64,000 bases of DNA from Massospora cicadina (lineage: Eukaryota > Entomophthoromycota > Entomophthoromycetes > Entomophthorales > Entomophthoraceae): positions 115,156 to 179,155 of the forward strand of contig JAKSZP010010640.1 in the NCBI GenBank assembly GCA_022478985.1. The letters run 5' to 3'. Both the position numbers and the translations under genes were made by a program. Positions within the stretch are counted from its first letter, which is position 1, and every line of letters starts with the position of its first letter. A model generated the notes under the pieces. That model searched no databases, was not told where the DNA came from, and saw only the letters and a program-made list of their open reading frames with translations. Positions 22,438 through 34,378 of the stretch are shown one piece after another.

Positions 22438-23073
22438 TTTGCTAAGACTCTCAAGAAGGTCCATCAGGGGGTGTCCACAAGTTTGGAGGCGGCTATGCTG
22501 GTTTATAAGGAGAATGCTGATGGAAAACGCCAAGCGGGTCCAGCATACAAGGAAGGGGATCTCGTGATGCTTGATGCTCGCAACATCCCTATCAAGCAGC
22601 CATGCAAAAAGCTGGGTCCAAAGAGGATTGGTCCTTACCGTGTAGTTAGAAAGGTAGGACATGCCTCATACCAGTTGGATCTTCCCTCCGCATTTCAGAT
22701 TTTCTCTGTCTTTCATGAAAGCAAGTTGACATTGTTTGAGGGCCCTCCTCCTGTGACTCCTGAGGCTTATCTTGTGGATGGGGCACCAGAATGGGAAGTG
22801 GAGGAAATAGTAGCCTCCCACCGGGTTAAGCGACGCCTTGAGTACCTGGTATCCTGGAAAGGGTTTGACGCAGCAGAGAACAGTTGGGTGCCAGCACGGG
22901 ATTGTGTACATGCCCAAGACCTGATAAAATCTTTCCATAATCGTTTTCCTGAGGCTTCAGGATCTCAGCCTAAGCCGGCTGTTGCTGCTATGAAGTTGCC
23001 ACCAGCACCTAAGAACTTCTCCTTAGAAAACGCCCCTGGGAGGGGGTGGATCCCAAAAAAGAGGAGAGGGTAA
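22351..23073 (+). pseudogene. Element B integrase C-terminus with chromodomain
   Basis: A 240-codon uninterrupted frame holds the GP-Y/F region (KLGPKRIGPYRVVRKVGHAS, LDLPSAFQIFSVFHESKL) and then a clear chromodomain: WEVEEIVASHRVKRRLEYLV, SWKGFDAAENSWVPARDC, DLIKSFHNRFPEA. The frame ends at the polypurine tract before the 3' LTR. Chromodomains of this group bind modified histone tails and direct integration to heterochromatin. This is the best-preserved coding segment in B. Confidence 0.93.
23055..23073 (+). promoter_or_regulatory. Element B polypurine tract
   Basis: AAAAAAGAGGAGAGGGTAA is directly followed by the 3' LTR start TGTCAT at 23074. It would resist RNase H and prime the second DNA strand. 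It overlaps the last codons of pol. Confidence 0.88.
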
Positions 23074-23970
23074 TGTCATAATTGGATGAATTTATAGTAG
23101 GAACAGATGCTAAAGACAAGGCTGGGCGACAGGAGGCCCAGAAGATGAAACTTCAGGCTCTTCCTGACCTGAAATACACCTTAGATCAACGCTTAGTGCA
23201 AGCCAAGCATGCCCAGATTGATACTAATGGGGTGCAAAACGCCTAGCCTCTGATATTGGCCCAGGCACTAAAACAAACGATTTACATTATAAACAAAGAT
23301 GGTTCAATTTGGTTGATTGGAGAGCAAGGGTTTGAGTCCCACTCAAGTTATGAAATTTTGTGCTCAGGTAAAATACGGCTTCAATTGATTACTTGAGTGA
23401 AGGCAGTTTTGGTGTATTTTACTAAAACGGATGGAAGCGTCTGTTTATTGGAGCGTCAAGGCTTGGGCACACTTCCGCAGAACCTGAATTTCCCCAGCCC
23501 ACTTTAAATATGTTTTTGCGACCAACATTCCTTGTTGGTCAACTTTTCTTTAATAATTTTATCCGTTATTTTACATTTTTTTACCAATGATTCCTTGGGC
23601 AAACTTGGTGGTGGACCTCTTAGGGGAGGTCTCCAACTATGTAGGCCACTACCTTTTATTGCAATTTACAAAAATCCCAGGTGCTCCCTTGGGCCACCCA
23701 GGTCCCCTCCAGATTGAGGCCCCCAAGGCCCCTGACGCCAATTTACATTTGATTATGGACTCCCCTTTGGGGTCCACTCAAGCTGTGATATTCCTGTCTT
23801 ACCTGGTACTTTATGTTGTGCTTTACACCCTTGCCTGAGGTGCCTTTTGCACAGGCACTGTTCAAGGTGCCTTCCTTCCCATTCTCCTAACGGCTAGTTC
23901 CCTAACAATGTGGGTTTGCATCCCACATCACCTTGCTGGTAACGAGAGAGTTACAGACACTCTCTTGACA
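23074..23970 (+). repeat. Element B 3' LTR
   Basis: Copy of 17147-18042 with scattered substitutions, densest in the first 300 bp. It ends CTCTTGACA and is followed by the duplicated TTGAA and then by the resumed LTR of element A (GCCATTGGGCATTCCAGC), which fixes this border exactly. Confidence 0.93.
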
Positions 23971-25191
23971 TTGAAGCCATTGGGCATTCCAGCCAATAAA
24001 TCAGTCTTCAACCTTTCTGGCCATTTGAAATCCAAACATTGGGCATATTACCACTGAATTAGTTCCAATTGATTTCAATCAATGATCTTGGTGAAGATTT
24101 CGCTGATTCCCCATAACAGTTTTGCCAAGGTGAGTGTGGGTACTGGGGGTGGATCTGAAGTGGAAGAGCTGTTACCCAGCGCTCATCTACTACATGAGCG
24201 AGATTGCTCCGAGTAACAAGGGGTTACGCCATCCTCTTCAGTGCCTTCTTACTTGGGAACAGAAAAATGGCCCGATCAACACCCAGGGGACATTCCCTGG
24301 GACTTACAAGCCCACTTACAAGCTGAGATCAGTGATGGAGGGTTTGAGTGCCTCAGTTTGGAGGTAACTAAAGGGGCTTAAAGGTGCTCTTGATCTTGAA
24401 TATTTGAAGGAAGATATAATGCCCAACGTTGTTAAAGACCTCCTCAAGGAGGTCCATGCACAGGTTTGCAATGGTAACCATAAATTAAAAAACTGAAAAT
24501 AACGGGGGTTTATTAAAGGGAAGACAACCACGAGGAAGGCTGGCATTGCAGGATCATATCTAAACAATTTTGGGGGAATCATCTAATTTATGAAAATGGT
24601 ACTAAGCCCAGGCGCATCAATAAGCGCACGCTTCCATCAGGCAGGGAACTATAGCTAGTAATCAACTGAACTCAGGATATTGATTGAAGACAAGGCTGAC
24701 CCAAGTTAAAAATTTTGATTCATTTTATGGGTTTTAAAACCGTTTTCCTATCAGTTGAACTAAACCGTTGTGGTTTGAAAGGTAATTTGTACATTTTTAT
24801 GCTAATGCCAAAACATGAGGTTGGGCTTTATGCACTTCACTTGAACCAACCTGGGCATATTTGGCTGCACCCAGCGTTTGTCCAAGGTGTGCTCTAGGTC
24901 AGGAAGGTCCTACAGCTTGAACTTTTGGGCCTCCTGACGCCCAGCCTTGTCATGGAAGTTGGTACCCACAATTAAGTCATGTAAACATGACAAAATACCT
25001 TAAATTCACATTTAACAAAAAAATGATCAATTTAAGAGTACTCTTTGTGTTGATGTTAGCTATGGCTTTGCACTTTTTCTTCTGGGTTGAATTTTGTTGT
25101 ACAGATGGTTCAAGAAACTAAAAGAGTAAGCATGTCTCATACACCCTACCACGCTAGTATTACTTCCAATACAGACTAGAATTTTACCCTC

Positions 25192-26008
25192 TGTTGCAAT
25201 TGGCTTGACAAACCATCTGTGATAACTTTTATTTTTTAATTAATTTTGTACATTAACTGATAATTAGATAGAGGGTTTGATCAGCGTTATTTTGCCCAGC
25301 GTCCCCCCAACTTTATAAGTAGTTGCCAAAGTTGTAAAAATTGCTATTGGTAAATTCACTGGGGCTCTTCATTTACTAGGAACTATGTTAGCAAATCAAA
25401 TCCATAAACCTTGCTGAGGAACTCTCATTCCTTTCATTTAGTGATAACTGAAGCCTGTGACCTTATTTTCATATTGCCTATTAAACTATTCTAATTTTAA
25501 TATACTCCCTTGCCCCACGCCTGCCTATAAATTGATATTGGGAAACCTCATTTAATTATGGCCATCTGCTGGTATCTTGATGGCATTGGTGTATTGCTAA
25601 CTTTATGAAAATTCCATGAGCCTCTATCTAATTACTTTCCTGGCCTAATTTGGATTTAAACGCCTCTATTTTCCAGCATTAAAATCTGCTTTGTAGTCAG
25701 AAATTTTTTACCAGTAAAAACTTTAGAAACATTAAAAGCATATCTGAGTGGGGTTGGCATCTGGAGGAGATTTTTATCATATGAAGCCTGCTACCAGCCT
25801 ACCACAAAGGTTACTTTATACAAGTCTCTTAGTCACTTGAAGTAGTAGATACTACAGTGTGCTCTTTTGTTTTGTTAATAAACTCTATTTCTTACAATAA
25901 GAATTTATTTTGCAAGATTTTTTAAGTTTATTGTCATTAAATAGTAGCTGGTACTTTTTCTGCTTTAACCTAAGCATCAGAAACTGACACTTTACGCTAA
26001 ATTCAACA
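25192..26008 (+). repeat. Element D 5' LTR
   Basis: Aligns with 53553-54370. Shared blocks include TTAGAGGG/TAGAGGGTTT, TAGTTGCCAAAGTTG, ATAATTATGGCCATC-type and TAGTAGATACTACA segments, and the end TTCAACA. It starts TGTTGCAATTGG and is followed two bases later by a tRNA-type primer site. Divergence is high, so the insertion is old. Confidence 0.8.
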
Positions 26009-26010
26009 TA

Positions 26011-26028
26011 TGGTGCTCACTACAGGGG
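26011..26028 (+). promoter_or_regulatory. Element D primer-binding site
   Basis: TGGTGCTCACTACAGGGG starts two bases after the LTR end. It begins TGG, the complement of the CCA end of a tRNA. The same string follows the LTRs of F and, with one change each, E and G. Confidence 0.85.
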
Positions 26029-26044
26029 CTCACACCTTGTTTCC

Positions 26045-28050
26045 CTGTGCACATTTTTATCAATTATGGATAACCCCATAGAAGACTACCATCTGGTAGA
26101 TTACAACCCACTGAAGCTGAAGTGACCAATTATGAGGTTTAGAAAATAAAATTTGATGCTATTTATCAAATATGTGCTGAATGAATGCCCAAGTTGGACA
26201 GCTTTATGAAAATTATATTTGGCCATGATCGCCAAGTGAAAGAATGATTAAAGTCTCTGAAACTCATTGATGTCAGCTCAAAGGCCTAGATAATATGGAT
26301 GGGGCCATTCTTTATGATACTGATTTGTACTAGAAAATTATTCCTTGCGTCTTGAACTAAAAAGTCAGGGGCAGAAATTAAGGTCCCTGGTGATTGAGAA
26401 CATCAACTTGAAAGCGGATTTTAGCCGCTACACAAAAAATCAACAATACTGAAAACATGCTGCCTGCAGAATGCCGCTGTTACTCTTTTATATTTTGAGA
26501 TTTAAGATTGAATTCCATAATAATCTTTGATAATACTGAAAGGGTCAATCTAGTGGAAAATTCACTTATATATTTATTGATGAGCGGTAAGTCCTTCTAA
26601 TAGAACAAGATATTGAGAGCAATGAGGAACTGATTACATCTAACTTGCTATTGTTAACATCTACTTTGGTAGTTATACTTCTGTTCATCCATAACTCTTA
26701 TGACTCCTCTTTTTGAGCATTTGGCCTCGTTTACTTGGGAGAACCCAGTAAAATTCATGTGTAGTACCGCTGTTATGCTATTTGGGTTCCCTTAACTTAT
26801 CCAACTGGGATACTCTGGCATCTTAAAGCTATTCTACTCCCACTCCTTGTCTTTGTAAAAAAAGGAACTTATATAGGAACAATGCAGACCTTTTAGCCCT
26901 ACAGCTATGAAAAACAGTTTCTGGTTGATCTTATTAACATACCTAGGTTAAAAAAATGGGGATTTGCACAATTTTATTGGTTTTTCTGAGCTTAGTATGA
27001 ATGGTGCGTATGAGTATGCTAAGTTGTCAGGGTCATAAACTCGCTGGACTTAAAAATCAGGAGTTAATCATGCCAAAGTTAAAGAGGGTCAGCGTGTCTT
27101 ACCTTAGTAACAAATCTTCATATTAAGGGTTTTGGCAAAGCGTAAAGGATGACCTTTGGAAGCTAAAGTCCCTAATTTTTTTTGACAAGAATAAAAAATA
27201 TGAAAGCCTTTTCTGAGCGCTCCTATTTAGAGGCACAGACACTATCTGGGTCCAACATCATTAGTGATTTTGATTCTCAGATCACTTTACGCCATGTCTT
27301 TTTACCTACAAGTAATTCTTTTGGGTTGTGATACCAGTTACAAATGAGGAGCGTGAAATTATGCATATGGTAGATAATTTACTTTGATGCATATTCACTC
27401 TTGAGGTGCCCAACAAACGTCATTTGGGAACCTAGTGGCCCCTGCGCTAGGGCCATCTCCTCAAAGGAAGAAATTCCTCCGCTTTACGGCCATTGTTCTT
27501 ATAAGCCTGATATCAGTCAGATCACCTGCCATATCTGCAAAAATTGAGGCGTTATGTAATTTGCTGTCCATATCTGAGCTCTAAAATCAATATTTATTCT
27601 GTGAACCCTATGGATGAAAAAGGTCTGGGAAAAGACATGGCATAGTAGAACTGGATTTTTCTAACACCGCCTCCTTAAATAATCTCAGGGCTGATGAAAT
27701 CCCCAAAGCTATCTTCCATATGATGTAAAGTGACAATGACGCCCCGCCTTTGGTAACCCATCAAATTAGTGGATGATGTGGTGTGGTTACCATCTGATTA
27801 CAGAAAAACACCAAGTCAGGTTGGCGCAGAAGGTAATAGCAAAATATTATGTTCACTGGCTAGAAAAAAGAACCTTCATTTACCTCTGGAAATATCCCCA
27901 AATTGTATGGGCCGAAGTGGCTATACTGATTGAGATTTTGAAAAATCCAGCCCTCAACCTGGTGAAGAGATTAAAAAATTTGAGTCAAACGGACACTTTG
28001 GATGTCAACACAGTGAATTCTTTCTGATGCTAATTTTTCCAAGTGTACCT
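26045..28050 (+). pseudogene. Element D gag region, decayed
   Basis: Begins soon after the PBS with an ATG at about 26066 (MDNPIEDYHLVDYNPLKLK, then a stop). It lies where gag should be, between the PBS and the protease remnant. A CHICKN string near 27530 could be what is left of a zinc knuckle (CX2C). The rest is broken by stops in all frames. The longest open piece, 27773-28027, has no motif I recognise. Assignment is by position. Confidence 0.5.
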
Positions 28051-28059
28051 AAACTGATA

Positions 28060-28561
28060 TTACAATTCTTAACTTCAAGTCAGTATTATTATTGACATTA
28101 TGGCTTAAATTAATATTGTGTCCACCAATATTTTAAAAAACGGGCCTCACTCTGGACACAAATCATTGTAAAGTCTATGGTACTACAGAATCCCATACCA
28201 AATCGTCCTAAGGAGCATACAATGCATTGTTGCTGTGGTTTGGCTTACTGATAATATTAATCATGCCATCGTTTTCTCAAATAATAATTATGACTTAAAT
28301 TTTTGGTACCTCATTATAAAAAAACTTATGGAGTCTAAGCTAAATATTGAAGAGAATGCTTTGGAAATACTTAGAAAAGCTGTTCAGCTATTTTACGATT
28401 GGTGGATGAGGTTCCAGCGCCTCAAAATTATGGTTTTTAAACTCTCATTCAAATATGGCATTTTGCCAATTGGTTATCAGCAACTGTGTGGACATACAGG
28501 CAGATACCTAACCAGACTGTGGAATCTAAGGGTATTCTATTACGTGTTAATAATAGCCTAA
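28060..28561 (+). pseudogene. Element D protease remnant
   Basis: Around 28085-28330, plus-strand frames read IIIDIMA, INIVSTNIL, then TGLTLDTNHCKVYGTTESHT. These line up with element F's protease (IIDSGSP, NGISSKLM, ITPDMTHYMEYGTAGP), so the active-site DSG has become DIM. The open piece at 28235-28561 covers the downstream linker. The match in order and spacing to F supports this, but the copy is strongly decayed. Confidence 0.5.
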
Positions 28562-28879
28562 CTATTCTGGAGGGCCATCAAAATATTATGAGATCAGAAA
28601 ATTGGAAATTACCCAAGGTTCATATGGTTAAAGATTGACGCCACTTTGTTGTTCTGATTTGGAACCTGTTGCCACACCTGAGTTTATCCTTCTTGACCAT
28701 GACAAGATACAGGTACTGCTAGCTACTCTAGATTCACGCTCTAATTGGATAAAGAAACATTAAATTGTGCTTTTGTGCATCTTTTACCAGTCAAAGAAGT
28801 ACAATATATATAAATTCTGGTATCTCTGATGAATAGGGTCTTTACAGCAATACAAAACAATCTGTTTGTTCTTTATTAC

Positions 28880-29820
28880 TTTGGTAAAGCCTTTTGGTTC
28901 TAGTGGAGAAGACGAAGGACCAAGCCTCATCCCTTTTTGAATAATATTACTATTTCTGCTAAAGACAATATTAATTTAGGTTGGGAACACAATATGTCAC
29001 ACCACTTTAATACCAGAAATCATCTTTTGAATTTTCTTTTATCATATAAGGCACTCAAAGGTGGCGGATGAACGGATAATAAAGAACTTAACAGCTTGTG
29101 CAGCATGAGGTGTTAGTGCCCTTCAAGAGTCTGTGGCCTCATCAGCGTTGATTATCAAAATGAAGGATGGTCTCAAAAGTGTAATAATAGTATATAGGAA
29201 GCTAAATACACTATTAAAAAGATCTCTATCCACTACCGCACATTAATGATGTGCTAGACTGCTTGGGTAGAGCACAAAAAAATCTCAACCATAAATTAAA
29301 TTTTTGGCTATTGGCATATAGAGCTGACGAAGTGTTGCAGTAAAAATGCGCCATATTTTTGGTCTTAGCCTCTACCAGTCTACTATAATGTTGCAGGGAT
29401 GTAAAAAGCCTCTAAGACCTTTTATAAGGTTATTAATAGTATACTTGTTGATCAGAATATTTTCTGTTTTCTAGTTTATTTTGATGATATTAACATTATT
29501 ATAGAATATTTACCAATAAACTGCATTACTTAAAAAAGGGTTTCGCCACCTCATCAAGGATGATCCTTGATCAAACTGCATAAGTGCAACTTTTCTGAGA
29601 GCAGCAGGAGTATCTGTGGTTCTAAGTGATAAGCATGGCTTGTGGTCCCAGTTGGTGAAGTTTGAAACCATTGCATTAATGATGCAGTTGATGAGAAAGC
29701 GCAACGTCCAAGTTCTTGTTATGATTGGCTATTATGTTGGTTTGTAGAAAATTCTAGTAAAATAGGTGAACTATTACCTCACCTCCATAAGAATATTGTA
29801 TCATTTATGAAAACTTAAAA
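28880..29820 (+). pseudogene. Element D reverse transcriptase remnant
   Basis: The catalytic box is clear at about 29465-29500: FLVYFDDINIIIEYL (YFDD). Upstream, about 29150-29260, SALIIKMKDGLKSV and VYRKLNTLLK correspond to the P-LFVKKKDG--R and DYR-LN motifs. Many stops fall between. Despite the decay, the YFDD aspartates survive. Confidence 0.75.
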
Positions 29821-30502
29821 CTGTCATCTGGCCTTTGTTCAAATTAAGGCTTTACATCAACAAATTGCCATTTCTAATGTACCATATTTTTAATAACTGA
29901 TTATCATTTATACAATTGATTATCTCACTGCCATAAGGGTGATGTTAGCTTAATTTGATTTAGAAGGAATGAGCAATCTGTGACTTACTGCGGACAAAAG
30001 TTATATTTCATGACCAAAGTTATATGGTGACTGAGCAGAAAATCCTGGAAGTTATCTACGCATATAGATAATTCCAAGTATATGTCCACGTAGTGCATTT
30101 CACAGTAGTGATCAAACATACGTCACTTTTCTAGCTACAGAATCTAAAGAATTCAGAAGGGTGGATGGCCTTATGGACTTTGTAATTACAAGCCTACATT
30201 TTCAAAATTCACCACTGTCCCAGTGTAAAGCATTAAAATGCCAATAGGTTATCTCAAATGCCCACCATGGCCTTAGCGGCTGATGTGGCTGATAAATTAT
30301 CTAGTTAGATGCCAACTCAACAATATGACAATGTATCAGTGTGTAAGTTTAGCGATCCTTGAAAAGTTAGGAAAGAAAACTGTTTTAAAGAATGGTAAAC
30401 TCTATAAAATCATTGATGATCATCAATGTTGGATACCCCAACCACCATAGTGAGTCAACATTATTATCAGGGCCCACAAGGCGATGGGATGGGCGGTTCA
30501 AG
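29820..30502 (+). pseudogene. Element D RNase H and integrase start
   Basis: At 30030-30110 the frame reads TEQKILEVIYAYR then FQVYVHVVHFTVVIKHTS, the RNase H stretch that is usually TE-E-LAVVYALRKFR...FTV-TDH-SL (the D of TDH is lost). Near 30360-30450 VLKNGKLYKIIDDHQCW recalls the segment before the integrase zinc finger. The LINE insertion follows, its duplicated target starting at 30503. Confidence 0.6.
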
Positions 30503-30639
30503 AAGAAACTTGAGCTTTTTTAAATTTATTGTGGGGAAGGCTGACCATGGGACGGACACTTCTGAATATGACTCAGGAAAGATAAACTTAGTACCAGGGG
30601 AGGCACCCCAGAGAAGCGATGCTATCTCTTGTTGCCAGC

Positions 30640-31290
30640 GGGAACGCCACTTATGGGGAGGGGGAGGGAACGTGTGAAGGGGCCGTAGCCACTATTGAGC
30701 ACGTGTGGAGGAAAGGGTCTGATTTGATGAACCAGACTGGGAACCAGGAGGAGACCAGCTGTTGGCGACGCGGTGGGAGATATCCAAACATCCACACTTG
30801 AAAGTGGTCCACCAAATGAGACCAGAATCTGTGGAAAGCTTCTGGGAGGGTGGGGATAAAGCCAGCGATGGCATCCAAGACAATCGTGTGGATAGTCCAC
30901 ATGGCGATTGCAACCACCATAGCACGGAGGGAGGGTGGGAGGGGGAGGCAATTGATGAAGCAAACATATCTCTTGACAGACTGAAGGGATGCGTTTGATC
31001 CTGGCCCAGCAGACGTTGGACTTCGCGCCATATCACTGTAGAGGTGGGGCACTTCTCCAGGCGGTGAAACAGCGTTCCATACTGTCCACACACGACACAG
31101 GATGAGTGTAAAGCGTTAGAGCGCTCAGCTGTATGATACACCCGCCTCAGGCAGCGCCACACATGGGAGCGGACTTGAGGCTGCAACAGAGGATGGTGTG
31201 CATATTTCCAGATAGTCTTTTGGGTCTCAGTGATTAAGGGATGTCCATCATGTCCAGGTAGTCCACCCTGGATAGGTCATGGGGTCGAAT
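30640..31290 (-). pseudogene. LINE copy 1 ORF2 C-terminal zinc motif region
   Basis: The frame 30692-31186 contains CVVCGQYGTLFHRLEKC, a CX2CX7HX4C motif near 31050-31100, followed by CPTSTVIWREV. Similar motifs close ORF2 in many L1-like and fungal elements and help bind the template RNA or target. The last part of the protein switches frame near 30950 (30651-31091 and 30622-30963 pieces), so a frameshift lies there. The stretch WRCLRRVYHTAERSN upstream is also kept in copies 2 and 3. Confidence 0.85.
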
Positions 31291-32940
31291 GGGGATCACG
31301 CCATCATGGATGGGTAGCCCCTGTACCTCTTGTGTGAACTGAGGAGAGGGGCGGCCTCTTCGGGTTGTATGTCCGCTAATATGAATTCTCCATTCTGCAC
31401 TTCACATAGAGAGTAGGATTCGTTTGTAGTGGGTTTTAGTCCCGTGAGGACCTGTGGCCGATGTGTGTGATGCGAGGTATTTCATCAGGAGTGGGGGTTT
31501 GATGGATTGTTGAGGCCCAAGGCTCGGGAGAAGTTGGAGCAGGCCGCGCGGGACCAGTGTTGGGATGGGAGTGTAGGAGCGGTGACAGCCGCGATCCAAG
31601 TGCCCAGGATCTTGGCAGCATGGGCTTTGAAGTCAAGCAGGCCCATGCCACCTTGATGATGAGGGTCAAACATGATCTCTAGCCGTACTGGTGGAGGGCG
31701 GCCTGACCAAAGCCATCCTTGCAGCAAGGCATACAGGGATTTGAAGAAGCTTGGGGAGAAGGGATAGCGTGGGCTCCAAACCAGACTTTGGATAGGAGCA
31801 TAGAAATGGCAAGAACAACCCTGCCAGTGAGGGTAGTAGGGTGGGCTCTGAGAGAGGCGATTTGCTTCATCATGTTGTCCAGTATACGGCATTCTATTAC
31901 TGCTGACGCATATCCGCCTGCCTCCATCCATACTCCCAGATGGTGCACCGGTCCTATGGTAGGACGTGGCACGAAGGGGAGCACCAGTGGAGCGGTGTGT
32001 GTTGAGTTAGTAAGGCGTGGATGTGGGCGAGCAGATGGGCCGGGTTGGGAACCAATTTCTGGGGCCCAGCAGTTCTGAAACTGACCAAGGAGGATGATTT
32101 CGGTTTTGGAGGCGTTCAGTGCCGCGTTGCTTACCCGGGAATATTCCTGGATGAAAGCTTCAAGCGCGCATGCATCTTGATTATTAGACACCCCAACCAC
32201 ACAATCATCTGTGAATGCCAATATCTTGACTGGGGCTTGGCCTGGCACATGGACCCCAATGAGTTGGGCATTCACATTTCGCAGTAGTGGGTCAAGGCTG
32301 AAGTTGTATAAGAGTGGGCTGAGGGGGTCCCCTTGTCGCAGGCCCCTTTGAGGGCGGACTACTTCCGTTAGGAAGCCTGGGCCATGCACTGCCATTGTCG
32401 CAGATTCCGTGAGCAGCATCACCCAGTTTATGAAGCGGGGGTAGGCGGAATTGATGGAGGCAGGCCCTAAGGTATTCCCAGTTTCTCATCATAGGCCTTT
32501 TGTTGGTCCAAGAATACAAGTGCCCCAGAGGCTGTGGACTGACATACATTAGCCACAGAGTGCATGTTATCCCAAATTGACCTTCTGGGGATGAAACCAA
32601 ATTGTTCTGGGGAGATGGTGGCAGATGCTACAGTCCCTAAACGGTTAGCCATGATTTTTGTTAAAATTTTGGTGTCTGTGTTTGTTAGATAAATGGGAAG
32701 CCAGTTGGCTAAGTTAAGCTTATCCCCTTTCATGAAGAGTGTGACAGTAAAGGCCTCATGTCCTCCTGGTAGGAGGCGCGTTTCCAACAGGCTTTGGTTA
32801 AGTGAGGCTAGCAGCAATGGGGATATATATTTTAAATATTTTTTGTAGAACTCATATGGAATGCCATCTGAGCCTGGGCATTTCCAGTTTGGTGCACCGT
32901 GAATGGCTGTCCATAATTCATTCGGAGTAATCAAATTCAT
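31290..32940 (-). pseudogene. LINE copy 1 reverse transcriptase
   Basis: Pieces 32467-32940 and 31679-32422 form the RT. Motifs seen: PGSDGIPYEFYKKY, LTNTDTKILTKIMANRL, EQFGFIPRRSIWDNMHS, VFLDQQKAYD, then after a small deletion near 32485 RGLRQGDPLSPLLYNFSLDP, and the catalytic box ILAFTDDCVVGVSNN. The last has FTDD where copies 2 and 3 have FADD. The thumb and connection follow to about 31400. LDQQKAYDRV-type wording is common in fungal L1-like elements. This enzyme would copy the RNA onto nicked target DNA. Confidence 0.93.
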
Positions 32941-34328
32941 TATTTCTGGGTATCAGAAAATGGTGCAGATATGAGCTCAGTCAAGAAATTCTGCCATTTT
33001 GGCTGGCTGAATTGGTTCAGTTCAGTATAACTTGGAGTAATATTTTTGCATTTTGATTGCCACTTTGGCCAGTGTGTCTGCAATGGAATTATCTGATCTT
33101 TGCACCTGTGTGCAGGCCACGCTCTGGCGTGGTGCAAAATTTTTTTAAAGAAGTATGCGGTGCACTTGTCACCTTTAGTGATGCATGTGGCCCTGTATTG
33201 GACACAAACCCGATGTTTGTGTTGCCTTTTGAGTGCGTTGAGGTGGGCGGCTGCCTCCGCCCACTTCCAGCCCCATGCAAGGCTGTATCCTGTGGCTGGA
33301 ATGTTGGACTCCAAGTGGGCCAATTCTGCCAGAGCGCACAAGATAACTGCCGATGTGGCTCGTGAGCATCTGGAGGAGAGATGGCGATAGTGGCGGATGG
33401 TGTCCTCTTTGAAGGTTGCCCATGTGGAAATGGGGTCCGCACAAAATGGTGCAACAAACGATTTCGCCAAAGTTGCCTCTTCCACCCACATGGAAAATCC
33501 TGGTGACGTGAGCTCAGGGGGGCGGATTTTGCACCAATGTGGGGCCTTTGCACCTGTGACAGGTAAGTGGTATGTTATCGAGACCAGTTGGTGGTTGATG
33601 AATTCCATTTTCGTTGTTTTGAAGTGGGAGATGTGGGGTTGGAATTTCGCCAGCGTTAGAATAAGGTCGATGCAGGTCATGGACCTTAATTGGCCATTGT
33701 GGACGTGGGGACGCGTCATGTTTTTGAGGAGTGGGGCATGTCGTGGCAGTGCATCCATTAACCCAAGGGTGGCTTTTAGAACGCGTAGTTCTATGTGACC
33801 CTGTGGGGTGTGGGGTGAGGGCGGCCACCGGTCCATTGGTGAGGTTAGCCAGCAGTTCATGTCACCAACTAGGAAAGAATCAGGGGGTAGCGTGAGGGAT
33901 TTGACCAATGAGAAAAATTCCCGATGCTTGTGTGCACCGTTTAGGGCATAAATGTTGATGATTGTGTGCGCTACATCAGCCCATGAGAAGGTGACGATGA
34001 GCACTTGGCCATTTAGGAATGTTTTTGAGGATGTGAATTTGAAAAAATTATTTTTCTGAATTAGTACCCCACAGTGCTTTGACCAATAGGATAGGGATGG
34101 GAGGAGCATTGTTTTCCAAGCTTCCTCAGAACCTCGTGGACTGTGGGACTCCTGGATGGCCAGGATATCCATGGGTAAATTGTGTTGTAAAAAACTCAGT
34201 TTCCTAGCCCAGGATGGGGAGGCCTTGAGTCCGGCGATATTCAGTGTCCCTAGAGTGAAGGTTTCCCCTCGCACCTTAGGTGTGAGGGGGTGGGCACCCA
34301 GGCCCACCAGCCTCTTAAAGGTCCCCAC
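32940..34328 (-). pseudogene. LINE copy 1 ORF2 endonuclease part
   Basis: A 462-codon frame opens ORF2. Seen: TLGTLNIAGLKASPSWARKL (first APE box), DILAIQESH with the catalytic glutamate, FLVGDMNCWL (GD-N box), CIDLILTLAKF (usual S-RIDYIL), and INHQLVSI (usual SDH-lV, here NH). Together these mark an apurinic/apyrimidinic-type endonuclease, which nicks the target. The second half (residues about 260-450) is the linker towards RT, with GDKCTAYFFKKI. A stop ends the frame at 32940; copy 3 reads through at the same place, so this is a mutation. Confidence 0.93.
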
Positions 34329-34378
34329 GGGCTTTCACAGCAGCGCGGGTGTTAGCAGCAATGCTATCAGGGTTTTTG

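Larger units (their letters stand above)
17147..23970 (+). mobile_element. Element B: Ty3/gypsy chromovirus, Tf1/sushi type
   Basis: LTRs 17147-18042 (896 bp) and 23074-23970 (897 bp) begin TGTCAT and end CTCTTGACA and look roughly 93% identical by eye. TTGAA flanks both sides (17142-17146, 23971-23975). Between them, gag, protease, RT, RNase H, integrase and a chromodomain follow in order on the plus strand, giving a 6824-bp element. Several frameshifts and stops break the single polyprotein expected for this group. It sits inside the 5' LTR of element A, so it is the youngest element of this nest. Confidence 0.94.
10146..24308 (-). mobile_element. Element A: Ty3/gypsy chromovirus, Tf1/sushi type
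   Basis: LTRs are 10146-11570 (3' LTR) and 16056-24308 (5' LTR, split by element B), 1425 and about 1424 bp once B is removed. They begin TG and end CA on either strand and look roughly 90% identical by eye. A perfect duplication AGCCC flanks the element at 10141-10145 and 24309-24313. Minus-strand order is gag, protease, RT, RNase H, integrase, chromodomain, the chromovirus order. Own length without B is about 7.3 kb. All frames are broken. It landed in a solo LTR of the B family and was later hit by B itself. Confidence 0.92.
16056..24308 (-). repeat. Element A 5' LTR, split by element B
   Basis: The LTR occupies 16056-17146 and 23976-24308. The halves join across B with the duplicated TTGAA (17142-17146 and 23971-23975) counted once. 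Every boundary matches the intact 3' LTR at 10146-11570: starts TGTCATGGAAATG on the plus strand and ends GGGACTTACA. Confidence 0.9.
9934..24992 (-). repeat. Solo LTR of the B family, split by element A
   Basis: The two halves (9934-10145 and 24314-24992) join to an LTR of about 891 bp, close to the 896-897 bp LTRs of element B, in reverse orientation. The left end TGTCAAGAGAGTGTCT is the reverse complement of the B LTR end. The right end ...CGCCCAGCCTTGTC...CATGACA is the reverse complement of the B LTR start. Flanks are AAATA at 9929-9933 and AAATA at 24993-24997, a perfect 5-bp target duplication. No internal region is present, so this is a solo LTR left by LTR-LTR recombination. Element A later inserted into it. 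Confidence 0.88.

Noticed and set aside
24998..25186. Extra LTR sequence left of element D
   Set aside because: The 190 bp between the solo LTR and D show no match to any repeat in the window that I could recognise.
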